Shown one piece after another: positions 1 through 8,983 of a stretch of 52,948 nt of DNA. The notes below the pieces were generated by a model, which saw nothing but the letters and a program-made list of their open reading frames with translations, had not been told where the DNA came from and searched no databases. The stretch's first letter is position 1; each line of letters opens with the position of its first letter. Origin of the DNA: Saprospiraceae bacterium (GTDB lineage Bacteria; Bacteroidota; Bacteroidia; Chitinophagales; Saprospiraceae). Position numbers and translations under genes: made by a program. The stretch covers positions 1 to 52,948 of the forward strand of contig JADKFC010000019.1 of NCBI GenBank assembly GCA_016717655.1, in the 5' to 3' direction.

Positions 1-72
1 TAGGTAAAAATCTTTTTCCAAATAATTCGAGAGAGTAAGATCAAAGGTACTGAGGACCAGTAATGCAATCCA

Positions 73-786
73 CTATTTATCGTTTCTTCTCACCGACTCC
101 AAAATGTCATTCATCATATCGATCTGCAATTGTTGTATTTCCAACAACTCCTGTTGTTGGTGGATGATGAGGTGGTCTATTTTTTCATGAAGCAGCCTGA
201 TTTCCAGTTCCGACTTGAGATTGATCATGTAATCTTTTTTGGCACGTTCCCGGTCCTTTTCTTCCTGTCGGTTTTGGCTCATCATAATGATGGGGGCTTG
301 CAATGAAGCGATACAAGAAAGGATGAGGTTGAGCAGGATAAAAGGGTAGGGGTCAAATGGTTTTTCTCCCAATAAATAGACATTAGCGGCTATCCACACC
401 GCCATAAAAAAGAGAAAGGTTAGGATAAAAGACCAGCTACCTCCGAAAGTGGCCACCTTGTCTGCCAGCCGTTGACCTAAGGTGAGATCAGAGATATCAT
501 CGGTTGTAGGTTTTTCCGATAGGGTTGATCTGTCCGTCATTGCGGTTAGAACATTTTTTTCCAGCCTCGACAATTCTCCGATTTGTTTGCCCATCAGCTG
601 AGAGAGATAATTTTTACGAAACTCATTCAGTTCGTTGACAGATAAGTGCATTTCTGACGTAAATTCAGGATAGGCAGCTCTTATGAGCGATATGATGGCT
701 CCATTAATGGAACTGCCTGATACCCGTTCTGAAATGGGATATTCTTTGTGGTCCAGGTCGCTGATAAAGGTCTTGCTCTTGTTCAT
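73..786 (-). CDS. DUF1003 family membrane protein
   Basis: A 237-residue protein with a soluble N-terminal half, two closely spaced hydrophobic segments (about residues 115-140 and 147-170) and a charged, glutamine-rich C-terminal coiled coil. The second membrane segment runs into an LQAPIIMMSQNRQ stretch followed by a D-R-x-R-A-x-x-D-Y run, which is the hallmark of the DUF1003 family. Members are small inner-membrane proteins of unknown function. It lies 19 nt downstream of the GMC oxidoreductase on the same strand, so the two are probably co-transcribed. The family call is firm; no biochemical role can be stated. Confidence 0.85.
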   Translation of the reverse strand: MNKSKTFISDLDHKEYPISERVSGSSINGAIISLIRAAYPEFTSEMHLSVNELNEFRKNYLSQLMGKQIGELSRLEKNVLTAMTDRSTLSEKPTTDDISDLTLGQRLADKVATFGGSWSFILTFLFFMAVWIAANVYLLGEKPFDPYPFILLNLILSCIASLQAPIIMMSQNRQEEKDRERAKKDYMINLKSELEIRLLHEKIDHLIIHQQQELLEIQQLQIDMMNDILESVRRNDK

Positions 787-805
787 GATATGATATCTGA
801 GATTA

Positions 806-2377
806 TTATTTTGAAGGTATCCTGGCCATAGCCCTCTCGGTAAGGGCTGTAATGGTAAGGCTAGGATTTACACCCGGATTGGCGGAGATAGCGCTTCCAT
901 CGCAGATCCACATATTTTGGTAATTAAAAACTCTGTGTTGGGCATCAATGACACCTTCTTCGGCATTGCTGCCCATGGTAGCTCCACCTAGGATATGCGC
1001 GGTGGTGGGAATGCCCAGCATGGCCTCTGTGGTCACTACCATTGCTTTTCCCCGCATGATGCCGGCCATCCTTTTGGCCAGGTCATAAGCAACCGAATTG
1101 TTGGCTGTTGGCGCCGGCCCCTTGTCGAGTTGAGTGCTAAGCTTACCCCATTTTGACTTTACCAGCTTGAGGGTAGAATCAATGCTCTCCATGTAAAGCA
1201 AAATCATACTCCTTTTGGCAAAATCATCTGTAAAAAACACACGGAGATTGTCGATGGGATGGAAAAGCCAGTCTTTACCAATGCTCAATGCTCTTCCCAA
1301 AATGCTTTTTCCTTCGGTAAGGGGCGCAACCAGCAGTCGCCAGAATCCGGATCCGGCCCCATACCTAACGGGTTCCAGCTTGCGGTATTCATCCAGGTGT
1401 AAAAGAGAGCCTATGGCAACCCCTTCACTATAATCATTTTCCCTGCCGTAAGCCACCACGCCTATGAGGCTTTCTGAATTGGTCCTCACAGAGGAGCCCA
1501 ATCTGTCAGAGAGTAAGGGTAGACTGCTACCCTTGAGTTGGGTGAGCAGAGAAAGAGTTCCCATAACGCCTCCTGCAAAAACCACTGCTCCGCAACTGAT
1601 CGTTTTTTTATCCTTTAACCACCCGGTGGAAGATTGGTGTGTAATGACATAACCTCCGCTGCCATCGGCTTCGATCGGGTTCACATCCACTACCTCTCTT
1701 TCTGCCAGAATGTTAGCCCCTTTGAGCTGGGCAAGGTGGAGGTAATTTTTATCTAAAGTGTTTTTTGAATTGTGTCTGCATCCGGTCATACATGCTCCAC
1801 ACAAGGTGCAACCTGTCCTGTCAGGGCCGAGCCCTCCAAAGTACGGGTCGTCTACTTTTTCTCCAGGCTTGCCAAAATAAATAGCCAGGTGAGGTTTTTC
1901 GAATGATTCTTTTTTATTCAGCTGCTCGGCCAGGGTTAGCATGGCTTTTTCGCTTTTGCTGTGGTACGGGTGTTGGGTAGCTCCCAACATCCTGCGTGCT
2001 TCTTCATAGTAGGGCTTTAATTCCTCCTGCCAGTCCGCAAGCTGGGCCCAACTTTCTGCCTCAAAAAACGATCTAGGCGGAATGGGCAAAGTATTGGCAT
2101 AAACCAAAGAACCCCCTCCTACACCCACTCCACTGAGTACGGTTATGTGTTTAAACAAACTGATACGCATGATGCCTTTCAAGCCAAGGCTCGGTGCCCA
2201 CAACCACTTTTTCAGATTCCAGTTGGTTTTGGCGAAATCAGACCCGGATTTAAACCATCGGCCTTTTTCTATTACCAAAACCTTATACCCCTTTTCACTG
2301 AGGCGAAGGGCAGATACTGAGCCACCAAAGCCACTGCCAATGATGACAAAGTCATATTCGTGTGAGGAAGATTTCAT
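806..2377 (-). CDS. GMC-type FAD oxidoreductase (cholesterol-oxidase-like)
   Basis: A 523-residue flavoenzyme of the glucose-methanol-choline superfamily. The N-terminus has the dinucleotide-binding motif GSGFGGS (residues 14-20), followed by the GVGVGGGSLVYAN stretch near residue 85 that contacts FAD. The C-terminus has the HILGG active-site histidine region and GVNPSLTI. Residues 190-200 carry four cysteines (C-x2-C-x2-C-x3-C) followed by an N-T-L-D-K-N-Y-L run, seen in the cholesterol-oxidase-like branch and resembling a ferredoxin cluster site. The substrate, probably a sterol or other alcohol, is unknown. The ATG lies 4 nt after a TATATTTA sequence on the same strand, so the 5' leader may be very short. 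Confidence 0.88.
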   Translation of the reverse strand: MKSSSHEYDFVIIGSGFGGSVSALRLSEKGYKVLVIEKGRWFKSGSDFAKTNWNLKKWLWAPSLGLKGIMRISLFKHITVLSGVGVGGGSLVYANTLPIPPRSFFEAESWAQLADWQEELKPYYEEARRMLGATQHPYHSKSEKAMLTLAEQLNKKESFEKPHLAIYFGKPGEKVDDPYFGGLGPDRTGCTLCGACMTGCRHNSKNTLDKNYLHLAQLKGANILAEREVVDVNPIEADGSGGYVITHQSSTGWLKDKKTISCGAVVFAGGVMGTLSLLTQLKGSSLPLLSDRLGSSVRTNSESLIGVVAYGRENDYSEGVAIGSLLHLDEYRKLEPVRYGAGSGFWRLLVAPLTEGKSILGRALSIGKDWLFHPIDNLRVFFTDDFAKRSMILLYMESIDSTLKLVKSKWGKLSTQLDKGPAPTANNSVAYDLAKRMAGIMRGKAMVVTTEAMLGIPTTAHILGGATMGSNAEEGVIDAQHRVFNYQNMWICDGSAISANPGVNPSLTITALTERAMARIPSK

Positions 2378-2467
2378 TGTTTAAATATACGAGGAAAATC
2401 AATTTTATTGGATTTTATTATTCATCAATTGATCATCCTGAAATACATCTTTATAGATAATTTTTCT

Positions 2468-3005
2468 TTATTTCCATTTTTTCTTCCCCCATTTTGAAGG
2501 ATTGTCAATAATGCCCATGATGGTTGTCCATGTCCAACCCATGATGATTGTCCATGTCCAACCCATGATGGTTGTCCATGTCCAACCCATGATGATTGTC
2601 CATGTCCAACCCATGATGATTGTCCATGTCCAACCCATGATGATTGTCCATGTCCAACCCATGATGGTTGTCCTTGTTTATTCCTTTTATTTCATTCTTT
2701 TCTTTATTGGGGTCAACATGTTTGGTAATTATTTCAATAATGCCATGCACATGGTTGGGCATTATAATGAATTCATGCACTGCTGTATTGGGATAATGTT
2801 GTGGTATTGCCAACCAACATTCATAGGCAATCTTTCCTGCCTGGTTTAATATCATTTTACCACCTACCACTTCTCCAAATAGACAGGCCCTGTCCTGGCA
2901 ACAAATGGTGATAAAATAATCCCCAGGTTGGCCATAATCATAGCCCCTCAACCGTATAGACCTACGATGATGGATCCGGGGATCGTAATTCGATTTCTTT
3001 TTCAT
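2468..3005 (-). pseudogene. Decayed REP-associated Y1/HUH transposase
   Basis: The first ~95 codons match the N-terminal half of IS200-like REP-associated tyrosine transposases: an N-terminal arginine-rich stretch, a GDYFITICCQDR-type strand, and MPNHVHG containing the His-x-His metal site. About 15 codons later the reading frame enters an eight-residue repeat (DNHHGLDM) encoded by a 24-bp minisatellite, and stops at 2505. In another frame, just past the repeat, the sequence reads IIDNPSKW, which resembles the C-terminal Y-I-x-x-N-P-x-x-W catalytic-tyrosine motif of this family, but the tyrosine position is glycine. The central part is therefore lost and replaced by repeats. The N-terminal identification is strong; the C-terminal remnant is my reading. 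Confidence 0.72.
2513..2674. repeat. 24-bp tandem minisatellite
   Basis: Six full 24-bp units occupy 2522-2665 with partial copies on both sides. Units begin GGTTGTCC or GATTGTCC and end CAACCCATGAT; the only variation between full copies is the second base (G or A). Because 24 is divisible by three, every frame without a stop stays open through the array. This gives spurious-looking reading frames on both strands. The array sits inside the decayed transposase. Confidence 0.95.
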
Positions 3006-3234
3006 GCTTCATTGTTTCGGGTAATGAATGATGAAAAAACACAGAATTACTCAAAAGGTTTCAGAGCCAAAGTGCGACTGCACTAAATGGATATTAAATA
3101 AAAAGTAATAGAAAGGAAAATTCTTAGGAAATAAAACTCAGATGCATTTACCCTCACGCGGCATAAGCAGTGTAAGGACTTTAACCATATGCTCCGATCC
3201 CTACGCCAACTTTGCCTACATAGGGACATATACC

Positions 3235-3260
3235 CGGATGCTCCGAAATCGGATGCTCCG
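3235..3260. repeat. Two copies of an 11-bp palindrome
   Basis: CGGATGCTCCG occurs at 3235-3245 and 3250-3260. Each copy can fold as CGGA-TGC-TCCG. They lie between the decayed transposase and tRNA-Leu. They may be small REP-like elements related to the transposase, but two copies are too few to decide. Confidence 0.5.
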
Positions 3261-3276
3261 ATGCTCTGAAAAAAAG

Positions 3277-3361
3277 TACCCCGGGCGGGACTTGAACCCG
3301 CACGACCACAACGGTCACAGGATTTTAAGTCCTGCGTGTCTACCAATTCCACCACCAGGGC
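3277..3361 (-). tRNA. tRNA-Leu (UAA)
   Basis: Read on the minus strand, this 85-nt sequence folds as a class II tRNA with a long variable arm. The anticodon stem CAGGA/TCCTG encloses loop CTTAAAA with anticodon TAA. The T-arm is GCGGG-TTCAAGT-CCCGC. The acceptor stem pairs GCCCTGG with CCGGGGT (two G-T wobbles), with discriminator A. CCA is not encoded. Confidence 0.95.
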
Positions 3362-3369
3362 TCCAAAAT

Positions 3370-3391
3370 AAAAAGCCCTCACATAGAGGGC
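3370..3391 (-). terminator. Terminator-like hairpin between the two tRNAs
   Basis: On the minus strand GCCCTC-TATGT-GAGGGC forms a perfect 6-bp stem followed by TTTTTATTTT. It fills most of the 35-nt gap between tRNA-Gly and tRNA-Leu. It could end the tRNA-Gly transcript, act as a leaky attenuator, or serve as a processing signal. Confidence 0.5.
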
Positions 3392-3396
3392 ATTTG

Positions 3397-3469
3397 AGCG
3401 GAAAACGAGACTCGAACTCGCGACCCCAACCTTGGCAAGGTTGTGCTCTACCAACTGAGCTACTTCCGC
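3397..3469 (-). tRNA. tRNA-Gly (GCC)
   Basis: Read on the minus strand, a 73-nt cloverleaf: acceptor GCGGAAG/TTTTCCGC, D-arm with AGCTCAGTTGGTAGAGC, anticodon stem CAACC/GGTTG with loop TTGCCAA (anticodon GCC), and T-arm GCGAG-TTCGAGT-CTCGT. Discriminator T, no encoded CCA. It precedes tRNA-Leu on the same strand. Confidence 0.96.
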
Positions 3470-3798
3470 ATTTATTTTGAAGTTAAGAACGCTTTCGTTC
3501 TAAAGAGCTGCAAATTTAGGAAATAGATTTTAAATACAACAAGATTTTAAAGTATTTTTTTTAAAAACATTTTCAAATTAAATAAAAACAATATGTGTAA
3601 AAATCATATAATCAAATTTTTATATGAATAGGGTTGCTTGTTTGCTCTTTTCTCTAATCTTATTTGGTTTTATCTTGTTTTAATGTTTCACCCTTCCTCC
3701 CTTTTCGGTCTATAGATACATAGATTTTGATTTTTAGGGGTGTTTTTCCCATAAACAAGTTTGATTTTAATTGCTTTTCATCATCTAAAAGCCGCATC
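3470..3798. other. AT-rich intergenic region
   Basis: This 329-bp stretch between the divergent tRNA-Gly and YbdK-type genes is very AT-rich and must carry the promoters for both. I see no gene or strong repeat. An upstream in-frame TTG extension of the ligase (from 3727) has no family-like sequence and was not used. Confidence 0.5.
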
Positions 3799-4845
3799 AT
3801 GCTTAATTTTAAAAACAATTCAAAAGACTTAACCCTAGGTGTGGAAATGGAAATCCAATTGATAGATCCCAAAACGTTGAGACCTATTCCGGTTGCTGGC
3901 GATTTTATTGCTGCCTTGAATAACCCAAAGATTACCAAAGAAATGTTTAGAAGTACATTGGAAATTGTATCAGGGATTGCAGATCAAGTACAGGATATTG
4001 CCTCTGACCTTGCCTTATCATTAGCCCAGATTAAAGAATTTGCAGCCGAAAACAATATACTGCTCGCGTCTACAGGCACCCATCCTACCGCAGATTATAA
4101 CAACCGTATTTTGAGCCCATCAGATAGGTATCAGCAACTGATGGATAAAAATCAATGGATTATAAAAAGAATGGCTGTATACGGATTGCATGTTCACATT
4201 GGCATGCTCAATGCTGATGAATGCATCAGATTTAACAATTATCTAATTCAATTCTTACCTCACCTGATTGCTCTTTCTGCCAGTTCTCCTTTTTGGAAGG
4301 GTAATGACACAGGATTGAATGCTAGTCGACCCACCACTTACGAAGCACATCCAACAGCAGGTATGCCTATTCTGGTCAAAGACTGGCCTCAATTTCTAAT
4401 TCTTTACGATCAATTACTGCAGACTCATTCCATCCAAAGTATGAAGGATGTATGGTGGGATCTGCGACCAAGTCCAGGCTATGGAACTTTAGAAATAAGG
4501 ATTTGTGATGCCCCGGCAACAATGCTCGAAGTAGAAAGTATCACTGCTTTTATCCACTTACTAGCCTATCGATGTAAGATGGTTAATCAAATAGATAAAG
4601 ATAGCACTCACAGCTTACCTACTTCATGGATTTTAAGAGAAAATAAGTGGAGAGCCATTAGATTTGGGGTTGAGGCAGAAATCATTAAAGAATCAACCCT
4701 TGAAATGATTTCGATTAAAAATGATATTCATCAAATTATAAGTGAAATGGCACCTTTCATCCGTGAATTAAGATATCAACATTATATGCAATGCCTCAAT
4801 GATATTTTGGAAAAGGGAATAGCGCTATTCGTCAAAGGAAGGTAA
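3799..4845 (+). CDS. YbdK-family carboxylate-amine ligase (GCS2)
   Basis: A 348-residue member of the glutamate-cysteine ligase type 2 family (YbdK-like). Family features are the N-terminal L-G-V-E-M-E-I-Q-L-I motif, S-T-G-T-H-P in the middle, V-H-I-G after the helical segment, W-W-D-L-R-P-S-P-G-Y-G-T-L-E-I-R-I-C-D and an ending helical domain. These enzymes join glutamate to an amine such as cysteine; in most YbdK homologs only a weak ligase activity is known, so the physiological product is uncertain. The ATG at 3799 is preferred over an upstream TTG because the family sequence begins there. Slightly shorter than the E. coli protein. Confidence 0.88.
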   Translation: MLNFKNNSKDLTLGVEMEIQLIDPKTLRPIPVAGDFIAALNNPKITKEMFRSTLEIVSGIADQVQDIASDLALSLAQIKEFAAENNILLASTGTHPTADYNNRILSPSDRYQQLMDKNQWIIKRMAVYGLHVHIGMLNADECIRFNNYLIQFLPHLIALSASSPFWKGNDTGLNASRPTTYEAHPTAGMPILVKDWPQFLILYDQLLQTHSIQSMKDVWWDLRPSPGYGTLEIRICDAPATMLEVESITAFIHLLAYRCKMVNQIDKDSTHSLPTSWILRENKWRAIRFGVEAEIIKESTLEMISIKNDIHQIISEMAPFIRELRYQHYMQCLNDILEKGIALFVKGR

Positions 4846-4923
4846 TGGAAAACAGCAGCAACATAAATGATGTAATACTTCATAACATCAAAGAATTTGA
4901 TCTGGGCAGCCCAATTTGGTAAT

Positions 4924-4952
4924 AAAAAAGGGATCTTTTGGACCCCTTTTTT
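4924..4952. terminator. Bidirectional intrinsic terminator
   Basis: AAAAAAGGGATC, a short loop, then GACCCCTTTTTT forms a stem with A-tract and T-tract on opposite sides, so it can end transcription from both directions. It lies between the convergent YbdK-type gene and M48 peptidase gene. Confidence 0.8.
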
Positions 4953-4976
4953 CAAATATTCTTTTGTACAGTTCTT

Positions 4977-6458
4977 TTACTTTTTCTCAAAAACCTTAAC
5001 CAGGGTTCCGGCTTCAACGGTCTGACTGGCAGCCATGCCATTGATCAGAGCCAACTCTTTCATCCTGGCAGCTGTCATCCCATTATCTGTCATTATTTGC
5101 TGAAATGTAGCCGTTTTTTTGGCAGGTACTATTTTAATCCTTTCCGGCAATCGATTCAACTTACTTGCATCGGTCAACTTGTTGAAACTGCGCATGGTGG
5201 TCTGAAAGTTATTGAAATAGAGATTAAAATCGGTGTTGACACTTAGGCCGACCATCTTGTATATCTGATTGTTGTATTGGATCAGATAGGTCATCAGCTT
5301 TAATGTCTCTCCACCCACTGCGGGGTCTGGCACCTGGGTTCCATAAAGCGCTATAGCTGGTAAGCCATTGACATTGACATTGGCTTTGTCTTCAACAGTA
5401 ATCTTATTGCGGGTCACAAAGTCATTGGCGGCTGCGTCCAAAGTTTTGGCTTCTTCGAGTTGCAAAAACATCAGGGCCTTACCATCTTTGGGAGCCATCT
5501 GCACCTGACTGGGGCTATTGACCACCTGCCAATCGGAAGGTATGTTGAAGGTGAATTTCATTTCGGGGTGATAGAAATTTTGATTTTCCACATAACCTTG
5601 TCTAGGGTCTTCGCCATAAATCAAGCCATCAATCATTTTTAGGTAGCTGTCTCGGTTTACTTTGAGATCAGCTGCCTTAACTCCTGCGATTTTCTGATAT
5701 TTGACAGCAGTTTCGTGAACTTTGTTGTACCTGTCTCCCGGATCGGGGTGGGTAGACAAAAAAGTGGGAATCGAACCTCCGGACTCTGAGCCAATGGCTT
5801 CGAGCGTCTTAAAGAAATCACCCATCATGTGGGCATTGTAGCCTACATTGGTGGAATAAACCACACCAATCTCATCAGATTCTGATTCATCACTGCGACC
5901 AAATTTGAGAAACATGAGCCCCAAGCCCGTGCTTGCCAGATCAGAAAATTTTCTAAAATCTTCGGAGACCACCATGCCACCCACGAGGGCTACCTGGGCC
6001 AGGATTTGTTTACTGTATTGACTGGCTCCATGTCGGGCGGTGATGTGTCCTATCTCATGGCCCAACACACCTGCAAATTCTGCTTCATTGTTGAAATGAG
6101 CCATGATGCCGCGGGTAAAATACACATATCCTCCGGGCAGGGCAAAGGCATTGACTACCGGAGAATCCAAAATTTTAAACTGGAAGGGGAGGTTGCTTCT
6201 GTGTGAAATGGCAGCCATTTCTTTTCCCTTAGCTGTTATAAAATTCTGCAGCGCTGTATTTTCGTACAAGCCGTACTCTGCTACGATGGAAGGATCCGCT
6301 TCCTTGCCAATGGCAATTTCTTGCGATTCGCTCATCAGCATCAATTCTTTTTTTCCTGTAACCGGGTTGCGAGCACAGGTGGTAAGAAGCAGGACAGCTG
6401 AGAGCAGAAGCATCCACTGTGGTACGAAAGTTTTTTGGATTGAAACAAGGTTAAACAT
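4977..6458 (-). CDS. M48-family zinc metalloprotease lipoprotein
   Basis: A 493-residue envelope protease. The N-terminus is a lipoprotein signal peptide ending LLTTC (lipidated Cys 28). The zinc site HEIGH lies at residues 134-138, with a downstream S-D-E-S-E-S-D-E-I-G segment supplying the third ligand. The N-P-V-T-G-K-K-E-L sequence after the lipobox is typical of periplasmic M48B (BepA/YcaL-like or Mth938-like) peptidases. The C-terminal ~60 residues resemble the small repeat domain found in Bacteroidota homologs. Likely role: quality control of outer-membrane or periplasmic proteins. It starts 41 nt after the repaired stop of the antiporter on the same strand and may be co-transcribed. 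Confidence 0.88.
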   Translation of the reverse strand: MFNLVSIQKTFVPQWMLLLSAVLLLTTCARNPVTGKKELMLMSESQEIAIGKEADPSIVAEYGLYENTALQNFITAKGKEMAAISHRSNLPFQFKILDSPVVNAFALPGGYVYFTRGIMAHFNNEAEFAGVLGHEIGHITARHGASQYSKQILAQVALVGGMVVSEDFRKFSDLASTGLGLMFLKFGRSDESESDEIGVVYSTNVGYNAHMMGDFFKTLEAIGSESGGSIPTFLSTHPDPGDRYNKVHETAVKYQKIAGVKAADLKVNRDSYLKMIDGLIYGEDPRQGYVENQNFYHPEMKFTFNIPSDWQVVNSPSQVQMAPKDGKALMFLQLEEAKTLDAAANDFVTRNKITVEDKANVNVNGLPAIALYGTQVPDPAVGGETLKLMTYLIQYNNQIYKMVGLSVNTDFNLYFNNFQTTMRSFNKLTDASKLNRLPERIKIVPAKKTATFQQIMTDNGMTAARMKELALINGMAASQTVEAGTLVKVFEKK

Positions 6459-6499
6459 ATCTCAGGTTTTTGTCTTTATCTAAATATATAATGTAACGA

Positions 6500-8646
6500 T
6501 CATTGATTTTTTTTCAGCATACCACCCAAGCCTTTTTTTAGTTTGTTCAAGGTTTTTATTCCCTGTGAAATGGGTTCTGCATTGATGTCTAAGTAGTTGT
6601 CATATAACTTCAAGTTGCTGAATTGTTGAGGGTAAATGACAATCTTACTGTTGGTAAAGTGTTTTCTAATTTAGAAGGGATGTTATCCAACATGCCAAAA
6701 TAGGAGATCGAACCCTTTCTGGCAGAGGCACAAACAACCAGGTCTTTTTCTTTTACATGCCTTGCAATGATTAAAAAATCTTCCCAATCTGAAAAGACCT
6801 CATGTTGAATGGTGGTGTGGTAGCCCAGGTAGCCATCAATCTTTGTCAACTCATCATAGGTGCCGACCTGACAAAAGCACATTACTTTCAGATTGAGTTC
6901 TTTGGCAAGCAAGAGCATTTTATTGGCCCATTGTACAAAGCCGTTTTCCATCTCACCCATTGGTGGAATCACCAGAATCATTCGTGTATGATATAACAGG
7001 GGTTGGTTGATCTGTACAACAAAGATGGACTTATCAGTATAACCTACCACGCTTTCAATCTTATCACTCATAAACTTATCGAGCAAACTAGACTGACCGG
7101 GCCAGGGCAATAAAATAAGGTTGGCCATTACTTCTCTAGATGTGCGGGCAATGCCGCTTCCAATATTCTGATCAATGGTACTTACATAGTTGATGTGGGT
7201 TTCGGACGCAGCTGCCATGTTGAGGTGCGATGAAATTCTTCTTTTTTCTTTGATGATGTTGATCTCAGCCTCATCATCAAATGGAATGACAGAAAGAACC
7301 GAAACGGGCTGTACCGATTTTTTATTTTTAATCAGGATGGCCAGGTTCAGCAACTTATCAATTTCTTTGTCTTCTTCGGCAGATAACAAAATATGCTCGC
7401 TTATCAACTCATACTGTACATCTTCTTGGGATAATTCATTTTTAGAGTTGGTTATTATGGATTTGGCAGCCCTTTCTGCGGCAAAGGAGGCTACTATACA
7501 GGTAATCAAAATAAGGATGATGGTGCCATTGAGGATGTTCTCATCAAGGATTCCTTCGTTAAATCCTACCAAGATGATGGCCAGGGTAGCTGCAGCGTGG
7601 GCTGAACTCAGACCAAAAATCAGCTGCCGCTGGTGTCCGGAATAGTTAAATATTTTCTGTGTTACAAAGGCGGCAATCCATTTGCTGAAAAGGGCTGTAA
7701 TGGTCAACGCTCCTGCTACAATCCATGCGGTGGGTCCTGCAAACAAGACCTTTATATCAACCACCATGCCCACACTGATGAGGAAAAAAGGGATAAAAAG
7801 TGAATTGCCAATAAACTCAATCCTGTTCATCAAGGCCGATGAGTGGGGTATCAGCCGGTTGAGCGCCAGTCCGGCTGCAAAGGCACCTATAATGGGTTCT
7901 ACACCCGCCACTTCCGACAAAAAGGCTGCAAAAAATACAATGGATAAGACAAAGATGTAGTGTGAATAATGTTCACTTTCCAGTCGGTTGAAAAACCACC
8001 TTGCAAAGGGTGGAATCAACCCAAACATAATAAAACCAAAGATGAGCATGGAGATGCTTAGCCTAGCTAATAATATGCTGTTAAACCCACCATTGACACT
8101 GCCAAGTACAAGGGCCAGGATGAGGAGCACTGCGGTATCGGTTAAGATGGTGCCACCCACGGTGACGGCCACTGCCTGGTTTTTGGCAACACCCATTTTA
8201 CTAATGAGGGGATATGCTACCAGGGTATGAGTAGCAAACATGCTGGCGGTAAGAAAACTGGCTTCTACATCATAACCAAGCAAGTACCGACATACCGGAT
8301 ATCCGATGGCAATAGGAATGATAAAAGTAAAAAAGCCAAACCACAACGACTTATGCTTATTGCGCTTAAAATCATTCATGTCGAGCTCCAGACCGGCAAT
8401 GAACATGATGTAAAGCAAGCCAATGGTTGAAAACAACTCGACCGCCGAACTTTTTTGGATGATGTTTAAGGCATTGGGACCAATGACTACTCCGGAAATG
8501 ATCAGACCTATGATGCTGGGAATGTTGATCCTTTTAAGAATGACGGGCGCCATCAAAATGATAAACAAAATAATGGAGAAAATCAACACCGGATTTTCAA
8601 GTGGTCGCTGAAATTCGTGGATAAGATGGTTGAAAAAATAATCCAA
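6500..8646 (-). CDS. CPA2 cation/H+ antiporter with C-terminal regulatory domain (frameshifted near the end)
   Basis: A KefB/NapA-type monovalent cation:proton antiporter with about 12 membrane segments (residues ~15-400), including G-L-I-I-S-G-V-V-I-G-P near the start and the E-V-A-G-V-E-P-I-I-G-A-F-A-A-G-L-A-L motif. A cytoplasmic universal-stress-like domain follows. The undisturbed frame stops at 6610 after 678 codons. Adding one A on the coding strand at 6645-6646 (GTAAG to GTAAAG) continues it as VKIVIYPQQFSNLKLYDNY and on to a TGA at 6500-6502, giving ~714 residues. The tail is lysine-rich and looks coding. Start is TTG at 8646, 22 nt after a TATATTTG promoter element. Confidence 0.82.
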
Positions 8647-8668
8647 GAGAAAGAGGTCTGGTGCAAAA

Positions 8669-8676
8669 CAAATATA
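8669..8676 (-). promoter_or_regulatory. Antiporter -7 element
   Basis: TATATTTG on the minus strand matches the Bacteroidota -7 consensus TAnnTTTG, 22 nt upstream of the TTG start at 8646. No clear TTTG -33 box is seen. Together with the alaS element it accounts for the 337-bp divergent intergenic region, which otherwise holds nothing I recognise. Confidence 0.6.
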
Positions 8677-8954
8677 ATGAATTTATCTTATTTATGCCCC
8701 GTTTTGGGAGATTTCTTAAGATAAAATGACGCAAAGAGAGCTATGAAATGAATATTTTTTAAAACCTTAGTCCTCTGATTTTGAGGTTAGGACAAAGGTT
8801 TATTACGATCTTATCCAAATAAAAAAACGTAGGAGTAGTGATTTGGCATTTTTTATCTTTTTTTTGGAATTATTAGTATGAATTTCCCAATTTTCTCCTC
8901 TTTTTCTCCAACCAAAAATGTAAGAGATTACTTTTTTTTAAGGGCTTACAGCCT

Positions 8955-8962
8955 TATTTTTG
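8955..8962 (+). promoter_or_regulatory. alaS -7 element
   Basis: TATTTTTG matches TAnnTTTG and lies 21 nt before the alaS ATG. No convincing -33 element. Confidence 0.55.
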
Positions 8963-8983
8963 CGACTTCACAATAAATAGAAC

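Noticed and set aside
2513..2674. Possible CRISPR array
   Set aside because: Units are contiguous 24-bp repeats with no unique spacers.
2502..2849. Plus-strand open frame rich in a VHVQPMM repeat
   Set aside because: It is the antisense reading of the 24-bp minisatellite; the minus strand carries the recognisable transposase.
3083..3454. A frame spanning both tRNA genes on the minus strand
   Set aside because: Covers tRNA sequence; translated tRNAs often give such frames.
4845..4922. A 25-codon frame (MENSSNINDV...) whose ATG overlaps the YbdK-type stop (TAATG)
   Set aside because: The overlap is suggestive, but the product is tiny and has no recognisable feature; kept out for lack of support.
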